Shown: positions 45,001-52,134 of the stretch, piece by piece
How the letters are laid out: the number at the start of each line of letters is the position of its first letter
Numbering within the stretch: the stretch's first letter is position 1
Source of the DNA: Streptomyces sp. WMMC500
GTDB taxonomy: Bacteria > Actinomycetota > Actinomycetes > Streptomycetales > Streptomycetaceae
Direction: 5' to 3'
Length of the DNA stretch: 64,000 bases
NCBI RefSeq assembly: GCF_027497195.1
Contig: NZ_CP114905.1
Span: 7,976,001 to 8,040,000 of the forward strand
The notes under the pieces: generated by a model
The model's database searches: none
Seen by the model: the letters and a program-made list of their open reading frames with translations, nothing else
What the model was told of the DNA's origin: nothing
Program-made: the position numbers and the translations under genes

Positions 45001-46170
45001 GCCTCGTACACCGTGCCCGCCGGTGTCACGCACCAGGACGTGCAGAACGCCCTGGACCGCGTACGGATGGACACCACCGGGCAGCTCAAGGGCGTCTACC
45101 TGCCGCCCGGCGAGTACCAGACGTCGAGCAAGTTCCAGGTGTACGGCAAGCCCGTGCAGGTCGTCGGCGCCGGACCCTGGTACACCCGCTTCCACGCGCC
45201 CGCGGGCCAGCAGAACACCGACGTCGGCTTCCGGGCGGAACAGGCGGCGGCGGGATCCGCCTTCCGCGGCTTCGCGTACTTCGGCAACTACACCAGCCGC
45301 ATCGACGGCCCCGGCAAGGTCTTCGACTTCCAGAACGTCGCGAACATCACGATCGACGACATCTGGAACGAGCACATGGTGTGCCTCTACTGGGGCGCGA
45401 ACACCGACGACATCACGATCGAGAACTCCCGTATCCGCAACTCCTTCGCGGACGCCGTCAACATGACCAACGGCAGCACCGGCGCCCACGTCGTCAACAA
45501 CGAGTCGCGCGCCACCGGCGACGACAGCTTCGCGCTCTTCTCCGCGATCGACGCGGGCGGCGCCGACATGCACAGCAACCTCTACGAGAACCTGACCTCG
45601 CTGCTCACCTGGCGGGCCGCGGGCATCGCCGTCTACGGCGGCTACAACAACACCTTCCGCAACATCCGCATCGCCGACACCCTCGTCTACTCCGGAGTCA
45701 CCGTCAGCTCGCTGGACTTCGGCTATCCGATGAACGGCTTCGGCACCGAGCCGACGACCCTGGAGAACATCACCATCGAACGCTGCGGCGGACACTTCTG
45801 GGGCGCGCAGACCTTCCCCGGCATCTGGCTCTTCTCCGCCTCGAAGGTCTTCCAGGGCATCCGGATCAACAACGTCGACATCATCGACCCGACGTACTCC
45901 GGGATCATGTTCCAGACCAACTACGTGGGAGGCCAGCCGCAGTTCCCGATCAAGGACACGATCCTCACCGACATCTCCATCTCCGGCGCCCGCAAGAGCG
46001 GTGACGCCTTCGACGCCAAGTCCGGCTTCGGCCTGTGGGCCAACGAGATGCCCGAGGCCGGCCAGGGCCCGGCCGTCGGCCAGGTCACGTTCCACAACCT
46101 GACCCTGAGGAACAACGCGCAGGACATCAAGAACACCACGTCCACCTTCACCATCGACATCCAGCCCTGA
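42088..46170 (+). CDS. Secreted GH87-like beta-helix glucanase with discoidin modules
   Basis: A 1360-aa exported protein, ATG at 42088. Order: signal peptide (LLFGLPALPAVAAAG), two F5/8-type discoidin (CBM32-like) modules (about 35-170 and 170-310), an FN3 module (about 310-405), a Thr/Ala-rich linker, a third discoidin (about 430-575) and two CARDB modules (about 575-800). A CBM35-like region follows (YEAEDGVVGGGAQVVG), then a right-handed beta-helix. The helix has FADAVNMTNGS and TGDDSFALFSAID, the Asp and Asp-Asp layout of GH87 alpha-1,3-glucanases. It probably attacks fungal or bacterial alpha-glucan; a related polysaccharidase is the alternative. Confidence 0.72.
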   Translation: MRKHRSRHRPTVAAVATGLLLFGLPALPAVAAAGSDAAAGRPAAASSAAPRHAAGEVTDGDQDTYWQSRGTGPQWVQTDLGRQARVDEVVLKLPADAAARKQTLAVQGSADGTTFHTLSAADTRAFRPAADNTVTVGFPASLTRYVRVQFAGAERPARLAELVVHTAADAGRNLAEGRPLKASSHAGEDTAARAGDGDRESFWQSGKSKREHWIRADLGASVGIDRAVLKLPEGGAARVQNLKLQGSTDGREFTDLTAARDVAFGAAGDHGATLSFDTAVTRHVRVLFTAGTGTARLAELEVYGPAEGDTRPPGTPRDLTRTALPDGRVQLDWRPPADGAGSGSGDIAGYDVYADGRLRTGLAADVTTYVDTPAPGESVTYRVRARDGADNQSPDSNEVTARARPAAATTGNAGTSAAPGPGTAAASAAAADPDLAGGKPITASSHVHNFVAANANDGDRATYWEGAGGAYPHTLTVALGANADVSAVVVQLNPDPIWGPRTQSFSVLGREQDADTFTTLKAGAQYAFDPATGNSVTVPVTGRVADLRLSFTANTGAPAGQVGELQVLGTAAPNPDLEVTGLTHTPADPDETESVTLSATVHNAGEEPAAATDVDFRLGGEPAGTADVGTLAPGATQTVTADTGPHDAGEYEVSAAVDPDDTVVEQDEDNNEYTSPTPLTVAPVQSSDLVAAAVNRSPSSPTGGETVDFSVTLKNQGTRASAAGSHPVTLTLRNSSGGTVTTLNGAHNGAIAAGATTAPVDLGSWTAANGSYTVEVEIAADANEVPVKRENNTSTESLFVGRGADMPYDMYEAEDGVVGGGAQVVGPNRTIGDVAGEASGRRAVTLDQTGESVEFTTRASTNTLVTRFSIPDAPGGGGTSATLNVYVDGTFHKAIGLTSRYAWLYGAEASPGNDPGAGPARHIYDEANLMLDGTVPAGSRIRLQKDAANTSSYAIDFVSLEQVAPKANPDPASYTVPAGVTHQDVQNALDRVRMDTTGQLKGVYLPPGEYQTSSKFQVYGKPVQVVGAGPWYTRFHAPAGQQNTDVGFRAEQAAAGSAFRGFAYFGNYTSRIDGPGKVFDFQNVANITIDDIWNEHMVCLYWGANTDDITIENSRIRNSFADAVNMTNGSTGAHVVNNESRATGDDSFALFSAIDAGGADMHSNLYENLTSLLTWRAAGIAVYGGYNNTFRNIRIADTLVYSGVTVSSLDFGYPMNGFGTEPTTLENITIERCGGHFWGAQTFPGIWLFSASKVFQGIRINNVDIIDPTYSGIMFQTNYVGGQPQFPIKDTILTDISISGARKSGDAFDAKSGFGLWANEMPEAGQGPAVGQVTFHNLTLRNNAQDIKNTTSTFTIDIQP

Positions 46171-46189
46171 CCCGGGGCCCTGGTGGCAG

Positions 46190-46224
46190 GCGCCCCGGCC
46201 GGCGTACGACGCCGGCCGGGGCGC
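46190..46224 (+). terminator. Strong hairpin terminator after the beta-helix gene
   Basis: A 16-bp perfect stem (CGCCCCGGCCGGCGT core) with a 3-nt loop, 19 nt after the stop codon. Confidence 0.8.
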
Positions 46225-46241
46225 GGCCGTACGGACGGCCG

Positions 46242-46275
46242 GGCGCGCCTCCCGCCCTTACGGCGGGAGCGCGCC
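46242..46275 (-). terminator. Hairpin terminator after the fdhF-like pseudogene
   Basis: A stem of GCGCGCCTCCCGCC against GGCGGGAGCGCGC with one bulged base, abutting the stop of the minus-strand reading frame. Its position shows the original gene end is intact. Confidence 0.65.
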
Positions 46276-48216
46276 TAGCCGTCCGCGGGGGCGATGGTGA
46301 CCACGACGTGCTTCATGATCGGCTGGCCGCTCTGGGTGCTGTGGTCGCCGATCGCGCACAGCACGTTCATCTCCGGCATGTAGCCGGCGGCGCAGCCTCG
46401 GGGGATGTCGTACGGCACCGCCAGGTAGCGGCGCAGGTGCCGCTTGCTGCCGTCGCGCGCGGTGCTGGTGATGTCCACGGGGCCGAGGTCCCCGATGCCG
46501 CGCTCGCGCATGTCGGCACGGTTCATGAAGACGAGGGTGCGCAGGTTCTCGATGCCGCGGTAGCGGTCGTCGGCCGAGTAGACGGTGGTGTTCCACTGGT
46601 CGTGCGAGCGCAGCGTGGCCAGCGACAGCGTCCCGGCCGCCGGCACCACGTCCGGCAGCGGCGTCACGCTGTCCGGCAGCGCCGCGCGCGCCATGCCCGC
46701 GATCATGCACGGTCAGCTCGCAGGCGCGCAGCGCGTCGAACGTGTACGCCGTGTCCGGCGCCGCGCGGGCGAAGTTGCCGCCCATCCCGACGAACACCCG
46801 TACGTCCCCGCGGTGCATCGCCTCGACGGTGCCGACGGTGTCCAGGCCCGGGGCGCGCGGTGGGTCGATGCCGCAGACCTCGGCGAGCCGGTCCAGGAAC
46901 GCGGCGCCCGGGCGGTGGTCGACGCCGCAGGTGCGGTTGCCCTGGACGTTGCTGTGCCCGCGGACGGGTGACGGGCCGGCGCCCTCCCGGCCCAGGTTGC
47001 CGCGCAGGAGCAGCAGGTTGACGATCTCGCGTACGGTGTCGACGCCGTGCTCGTGCTGCGTGAGGCCCAGACACCAGCAGACGATGCTGCGGTCCGCCTC
47101 GCTGTAGATCCGGGCCGCCCCCCGGATGTCCGCGCGGCCGACGCTCGACTGGCGCTCGATCTCCTCCCAGGGCGTGGCCTCGCACACCGCGCGGTACGCC
47201 TCGAAGCCCGCGGTGTACCGCTCGATGAACTCCCCGTCCAGCGCCCGCGGATCGTCCGCCGAGCGCTCCAGGACCGCCTTGGCCATGCCGCGCAGCAGCG
47301 CCATGTCGCCGCCGATGCGCACCCGCAGGTTCAGGTCGCCGGTGCGGGTGGTCTGGTACCGGGCCATGTTCCGGAACTCGTGCGGCACGATGGTGCGGGT
47401 GGCGGCGGCCTCGACGAGCGGGTTGACGTGGACGATCCGCGCCCCGCGGCGGTGCGCCGCGGCGAGCGAGGTGAGCATCCGGGGCGCGTTGGAGGCGGCG
47501 TTCACGCCGATGACGAAGAGCGCGTCGGTGGCGTCCCAGTCCTTGAGGTCGACGGTCCCCTTGGCGGTGCCCAGCGACGCCGTCAGCGCGCGTCCGCTCG
47601 CCTCGTGGCACATGTGGGAGCAGTCGGGCAGGTTGTTGGTGCCCAGTTCGCGGGCCATGAGCTGGTAGAGGAACGTGGCCTCGTTGCCGAGCCGTCCCGA
47701 GGTGTGGAAGGCGGCCCGGTCCGGGTCGTCCAGTTCCCGCAGGGCGCGGCCGACCGTCTCGAACGCGTCGTTCCAGCCGACCGGCACGTAGTGGTCGCTG
47801 TCCGGGTCGTACGCCATGGGTTCCGTGAGCCGCCCCCGGTCCTCCAGGGCGTGGTCGGTCCACTCGGCCAGCTCCGCCACCGCGTGCGCGGCGAAGAAGT
47901 CCCGGTCCACCCGCTTGGGGGTCATCTCCCAGGTGACGTGCTTGATGCCGCTCTCGCAGATGTCGAGGTGCAGGCCCTTGAGGTCGTCGGGCCAGGCGCA
48001 CCCGGGGCAGTCGAAGCCGCCGTCCTCGTGGTTCATCCGCTTGACGGCCCGCACGCCCTCCACCACGGACCGCTGCCGCAGCAGCACCTCGGCCGCGCTG
48101 CGCGCGGCGCCCCAGCCCGCGGACGGATGGCGGTACGGCCGGGAGCGCGGCTCGCCGTCGGGCACGGGGCCGACGGGTGCCTGCGCGGTCTTCTCCGCGT
48201 CGTCGTGGGCGCTCAC
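46275..48216 (-). pseudogene. FdhF/YdeP-type molybdopterin oxidoreductase, broken by internal deletions
   Basis: Reading from a GTG at 48216 (GGAGG upstream), about 500 residues match YdeP-like formate-dehydrogenase-alpha relatives: FDCPGCAWPDDLKGLHLDIC, TSGRLGNEATFLYQLMAREL, NNLPDCSHMCHEASGRAL and GNLGREGAGPSPVRGHSNVQ. The frame then goes wrong after ACELTVH near 46715. The C-terminus continues in another frame (MIAGMARAALPDSVTPL, PDVVPAAGTLSLATLRSHDQ) to 46275. The blocks normally lying between CELTV and the AGMARA segment, and between SVTP and PDVVP, are missing. It looks like two deletions, the first also shifting frame. Non-functional as a full enzyme. Confidence 0.8.
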
Positions 48217-48481
48217 GGGCGGTCGGTCCTCCGCGGTGCGGGCAGAATGCTCCTGTATGGGTGTCTTGTGCAGATTAGACGCCTTGGTTGCTGTTCGCCA
48301 TGTGCTCCGCTGCCCGTGTCGGGGCACGCGGCGGCCTCCGACTGCCTGATCGGGCATTGCCGCAGGTGGCCGGATTGTGACCCGGGGGTGGCCGGCTTGC
48401 TTCGCAAGAGCGCTACTGACGCGTAGTCTTGTGTTCGGGCCCCGTTGTTCCCCCGGCAGCGGGGCCCCCGGCATGACACGG

Positions 48482-48513
48482 CCCGCCGCCGGCGCCGGAG
48501 GCGCGGCGGCGGG
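48482..48513 (-). terminator. Hairpin after the pirin gene
   Basis: A 10-bp stem CCCGCCGCCG/CGGCGGCGGG around a 12-nt loop, 15 nt beyond the pirin stop. The region 48217-48478 between it and the pseudogene start holds no gene, only the pseudogene's former promoter. Confidence 0.6.
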
Positions 48514-48528
48514 TGAACGGCCCGGATC

Positions 48529-49485
48529 TCAGCGCGGCTTGAGCGGCGTCGGCGGCAGCGGCGGCGCCTCCAGACGAGGCCCGGCGTAGCCGTGGACCTC
48601 GCCGAAGCCGGTGCCGTCCGCCCACTCCCGGCGGGCCCGCTCGATCTCGTCGTGGTGGCGGCCCACGAAGTTCCACCACATCACGATCCGCTCCGCGAAC
48701 GGCTCCCCGCCCAGCAGCATCAGCGAGCTGTCCACGTCGGCGCGCAGCGGCAGCTCGGTGCGGCCGCAGCCCAGGTACACCATGGACTCCGGCGCCAGCC
48801 GGAGCCCGTCGACCTCCGCCTCGCCGGACATCGTCAGCACCGCGTACTCGAAGTCCGGCTCCACCGGCAGCCGCGCCTCGGCCCCCGCCGCCAGGGTGAC
48901 GTCGGCGCCGACGATCGGCGTGTACGTCGTCCCCGGGGACGCCGCTCCGGCCAGCTCGCCGAGCACCACCGTCGCCGACAGGCCCCCGCCGCCGGCCACG
49001 TGGGGCAGCTCGGCGTGGTGCTCGAAGGCGGGCGCGGTGGCGCGGTGGGCGTCGGGGAGCGCGACCCACAACTGCGCGCCGTGCAGCAGCCGCGGGTGGT
49101 CGCGCGGCGACTCCTCCGAGTGGGCGATGGCCCGCCCCGCCGTCATCAGCCCCAGCTCCCGCGGCCGCACCGTCTGCAGGCTGCCCAGGCTGTCGCGGTG
49201 CAGGACCTCCCCGTCGTGCAGCCAGCTCACGGTCTGCAGTCCGATGTGCGGGTGCGGCGGCACCTGCATCCCCGGCTCGCCGGCGATGTCGTCGGGGCCG
49301 TAGTGGTCCACGAAGCACCAGGCGCCGACCATCCGCCGGCCCAGGTTCGGCAGCAGCCGCCGTACGACCGTGCTCTCGCCCAGCGGCATGCGGCGGGCCT
49401 CCAGCACCTCGCGCACCGGCTCCGCCGTCACATCCGCCCGCCCGCCGCACACGGCGACCGGGGGCCTCACGTCGAGATTGCTCAT
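48529..49485 (-). CDS. Pirin-family cupin protein
   Basis: A 318-aa double-cupin protein. The N-terminal iron-site motif is present: PPHPHIGLQTVSWLHDGEVL and the later TAGRAIAHSEES (His and Glu ligands). A C-terminal pirin domain follows. Bacterial pirins act as quercetinases or as modulators of central-metabolism enzymes; the role here is open. ATG at 49485. It is a single gene flanked by hairpins. Confidence 0.93.
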   Translation of the reverse strand: MSNLDVRPPVAVCGGRADVTAEPVREVLEARRMPLGESTVVRRLLPNLGRRMVGAWCFVDHYGPDDIAGEPGMQVPPHPHIGLQTVSWLHDGEVLHRDSLGSLQTVRPRELGLMTAGRAIAHSEESPRDHPRLLHGAQLWVALPDAHRATAPAFEHHAELPHVAGGGGLSATVVLGELAGAASPGTTYTPIVGADVTLAAGAEARLPVEPDFEYAVLTMSGEAEVDGLRLAPESMVYLGCGRTELPLRADVDSSLMLLGGEPFAERIVMWWNFVGRHHDEIERARREWADGTGFGEVHGYAGPRLEAPPLPPTPLKPR

Positions 49486-49499
49486 GCGCGTAACGCTAC

Positions 49500-49545
49500 G
49501 CGGCCGGCCGGCTCCGGTCGTGTGCCCGGCCGGCCGGCCGGCCGC
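49500..49545 (-). terminator. GC-rich hairpin between pirin and GH127 genes
   Basis: A GCGGCCGGCCGGC arm pairs with GCCGGCCGGCCGC across a 20-nt loop, 19 nt after the GH127 stop. The repetitive GGCC content makes the exact pairing uncertain. Confidence 0.4.
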
Positions 49546-49563
49546 GCCGCGGGCCCGCGCCCG

Positions 49564-51993
49564 TCAGCCCGGCGCCGCGACGAGCCGCCACAGGTGGTCG
49601 GCCGTGCCGTTGTCGTCGTACTGCACCACCTGCGCGCCGTTCGCCGTCGACATGCCGTCCACGCCGAGCACCTTGCCGCTGTGCTCGTTGCGGATACGGA
49701 ACCAGCCGTCCGCGTCCGGGACGATCCGCCACAGGTGGTCCCGGGTGCCGTTGTCCTCGTACTGCACGACGGGCGCGCTGTTCGCCGTCGACATGCCGTC
49801 GACGCCCAGCACCTTCCCGCTGTGCCCGTTGCGGATCACCAGCAGCCCGTCGCCCCGCTCCAGCAACTGCCACGCGTGGTCGGAGGTGCCCGAGTTGTCG
49901 AACTGGTGGACCCGGGCACTGTTCTCCAGCGACATCCGGTCCACCGCCAGCACCTTGCCGCTGTGCCTGTTCTGCACCCGGTGGTAGGGCGGCTCCGGCG
50001 CCCACGGCGTGCCGTCCGGGGCCGCGGTCGGGAAGGCCGTGATCCGCAGCCGGGCCGCGCCCATCGGGATCAGCGTCACCGCCTCCGGCGCCGCCGTACT
50101 GCGGGCGGGGCTCTGCTGCAGCGGCGCGACGACGTGCTGCCGGTCGGCGACCCACTCCGGCAGCCGGCGCGCCGGGGCGGTGAGGCGCACCGGGGTGTGC
50201 TCCGGGGTGAACGGATCCCCGGTCAGCGGGCCGTCGTCGCGGTGGAACTCCAGGCCCGCCGGGGCGTCGGGGGACAGCGCGTAGTTCCACGGGGTGGTGG
50301 CGTGCACGGCGAGGTGCGGGAAGTCGTCGGTGCCGCCGACGCGTTCGTACGACTCGCCGATGCGCAGCGAGTACGTCAGCGGCCCCCGGTCGACGCTCAC
50401 CGCGCCCCCGTTGGCGTCCCACACCCGCACCGACGTGCGCTGCGGCAGCCGCAGCACGACGGTGTCGCCGTCGGCCCAGCTCCGCTCCACCCGGGCGAAG
50501 CCCGGGCCCGGAGCCGCCGTCACCGGCTGCCCGTTGACCGTCACCTCCGGCGCGTCGCACCAGCCCGGCACACGCAGCCGGAGCGTGAAGGGCACCCGGC
50601 GGGCGGCGCCGATCCGCAGGGTCACGGTCTCGGTGAACGGGTAGTCCGTCTCCTCGGTGATCGTCACCTCGGTGCCGCGCACCCGCGTCCGTACCTCGCA
50701 CGGCGCGTACATCGCCGCCGCGAGCCCGCCGTCCGGCGTGCTCAGCCACAGCTCCTCGGTGAAGTACGGCCAGCCCATGCCGTAGTTGTGCGGGCAGCAG
50801 CGGTACTGGTCGACGCCCGGCTGGAACGACTGCATCGCGAAGCCGTTCTGGAACTGGCCGTCGTTCTTCCGCACGTCGTCCAGGTCGACCGAGTTGGCGC
50901 TCGTCACGTAGTGCACCCCGCGGCCCGCCGGGTCGGTGGCCGCGGGCAGCAGGTTGAACGCCAGCTCCTCGCACCGGTCGGCCCACAGCGCGTCCCCGGT
51001 GATCCGGGTCAGCAGCTCGTGGCTCGCCATGAACTCGACGATGCCGCAGGTCTCGAAGCCCTGGCGGGGGTCGCCGAAGCCGGGCCTGGCGTTCTCGTCG
51101 CCGGCGAAGCCGCCGCCGGGGAACTGCCCGTACTCCGCGAGGATCCGCTCGTAGCCGCGGTACGTCGCCCCGGTCAGCGCGGCGTCGCCGGCGCGCAGCG
51201 CGTACTGGGCGGGCTCCCGGAAGCCCTGCGCGACGTTCACGTTGTGCAGGTCCGGGAAGTCGTCGACCCAGTTCCCGCCCCACTCGTGCATCTTGTCCGT
51301 CAGCTCCAGCAGGAAGTCCTCGCCGGTGCGGGCGTGCATCCAGTACGCGATGTCCATGCCGTCGCCCCACCGCTTGGACACCCAACTGGAGTCGAAGGCG
51401 CCCTTGCCCTGCGCGTTCATGAAGCGCAGGAACGGCAGCACGAACGGCACGATCCGCTCGTCGCCGGTGAACTCCTCGTGGCTGCGCAGCGCCTGGAGCA
51501 GCGGCAGGTACGGCCAGAAGTCGGGGCCGCCGTTCAGCGCCGTGCGCAGCCGGGCGGGGCCGAAGAAGCCGTCGGGCTGCGCGGTGGCCAGGATGGCGTC
51601 GATCCAGCGGCGGGCGGTCGCCTGTGCGCCGGCGTCGCCGGTGAGCGCGGCGAGCGAGACGTAGCCGCGCAGCCAGTACGTGACCTCCTCCCAGCCGGCG
51701 CGGTCGGGGTGCACCCAGCCGGAGGCGTCGTAGTCGAGGAAGTGGGAGATCCGGTCGTAGCGGCCGAAGAGCCCGCCGAGGAGCGTGCCGAGCTGCCCCG
51801 CGAGCCAGCCGCGCGGGGTGACGCTGCCGAGCGGCAGCTTGCCGAACGCGGCGGCGGCGTACGGGGTGCGCGGCGGCCGGCCGGCGGCCGGCCCGCGGGC
51901 GTGGGCCGGGAGGGCCGTGGCGCCGAGGGCGAGCGCGGCGGTCCCGGCCGCGGAGGCGTTGAGGAAGTGGCGGCGGTTCAGCGGAGGAGGCAT
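49564..51993 (-). CDS. Exported GH127 beta-L-arabinofuranosidase with ricin-type repeats
   Basis: An 809-aa enzyme with a twin-arginine signal (RRHFLNASAAGTAALALGA). The (alpha/alpha)6 barrel carries the GH127 motifs FETCGIVEFMASHELL (about 316) and RCCPHNYGMGWPYF (about 398). The Cys pair and nearby Glu belong to the zinc-thiolate site in which a Cys is the nucleophile. A beta-sandwich follows. Residues about 664-809 are three 47-residue HSGKVL.VD.MS.. repeats of a ricin-B-like sugar-binding domain. It would release beta-L-arabinofuranose from plant glycans such as extensins. It is next to the GH2/LacI/CUT2 locus. Confidence 0.9.
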   Translation of the reverse strand: MPPPLNRRHFLNASAAGTAALALGATALPAHARGPAAGRPPRTPYAAAAFGKLPLGSVTPRGWLAGQLGTLLGGLFGRYDRISHFLDYDASGWVHPDRAGWEEVTYWLRGYVSLAALTGDAGAQATARRWIDAILATAQPDGFFGPARLRTALNGGPDFWPYLPLLQALRSHEEFTGDERIVPFVLPFLRFMNAQGKGAFDSSWVSKRWGDGMDIAYWMHARTGEDFLLELTDKMHEWGGNWVDDFPDLHNVNVAQGFREPAQYALRAGDAALTGATYRGYERILAEYGQFPGGGFAGDENARPGFGDPRQGFETCGIVEFMASHELLTRITGDALWADRCEELAFNLLPAATDPAGRGVHYVTSANSVDLDDVRKNDGQFQNGFAMQSFQPGVDQYRCCPHNYGMGWPYFTEELWLSTPDGGLAAAMYAPCEVRTRVRGTEVTITEETDYPFTETVTLRIGAARRVPFTLRLRVPGWCDAPEVTVNGQPVTAAPGPGFARVERSWADGDTVVLRLPQRTSVRVWDANGGAVSVDRGPLTYSLRIGESYERVGGTDDFPHLAVHATTPWNYALSPDAPAGLEFHRDDGPLTGDPFTPEHTPVRLTAPARRLPEWVADRQHVVAPLQQSPARSTAAPEAVTLIPMGAARLRITAFPTAAPDGTPWAPEPPYHRVQNRHSGKVLAVDRMSLENSARVHQFDNSGTSDHAWQLLERGDGLLVIRNGHSGKVLGVDGMSTANSAPVVQYEDNGTRDHLWRIVPDADGWFRIRNEHSGKVLGVDGMSTANGAQVVQYDDNGTADHLWRLVAAPG
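49588..49965 (-). repeat. Three 141-bp repeats encoding the ricin-like domain
   Basis: Units begin near 49588, 49729 and 49870 on the + strand, each with a CCACAGGTGGTC-like start and ending CAGCACCTT(G/C)CCGCTGTG. The two units nearest the 3' end of the gene are nearly identical, the third more diverged. This points to recent unit duplication within the lectin domain. Confidence 0.75.
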
Positions 51994-52073
51994 GTCGGGT
52001 CCCTGGGTGCCTGGAAGGGGAGGGTGCCTGGTGCCTGGTGCTCGGAGATGCCCCGGCGGGGCCGCCGGGCGGG

Positions 52074-52128
52074 GCCCGCCCCCGGTCCCGGCCGCGGCGG
52101 TGCTGCGGCCGGGGGTGCGGGGGCGGGC
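52074..52128 (-). terminator. Nested hairpin terminator after the GH2 gene
   Basis: An outer 10-bp stem GCCCGCCCCC/GGGGGCGGGC encloses an inner 9-bp stem CCCGGCCGC/GCGGCCGGG. It lies 6 nt beyond the stop of the GH2 gene. Confidence 0.65.
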
Positions 52129-52134
52129 GGTGCG

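Noticed and set aside
42064..46095. A 1343-codon open frame on the minus strand opposite the beta-helix gene
   Set aside because: The peptide is Gly/Val/Arg-rich with no domain, an antisense shadow caused by high GC at third positions.
46275..46706. A separate 143-codon gene at the end of the fdhF-like region
   Set aside because: Its sequence is the normal C-terminus of the same oxidoreductase family, so it is part of the broken gene rather than an independent one.
49500..49550. GGCC-repeat tract as a CRISPR-like or satellite repeat
   Set aside because: The units are too short and irregular and there are no spacers; it is better explained as a GC-rich hairpin.
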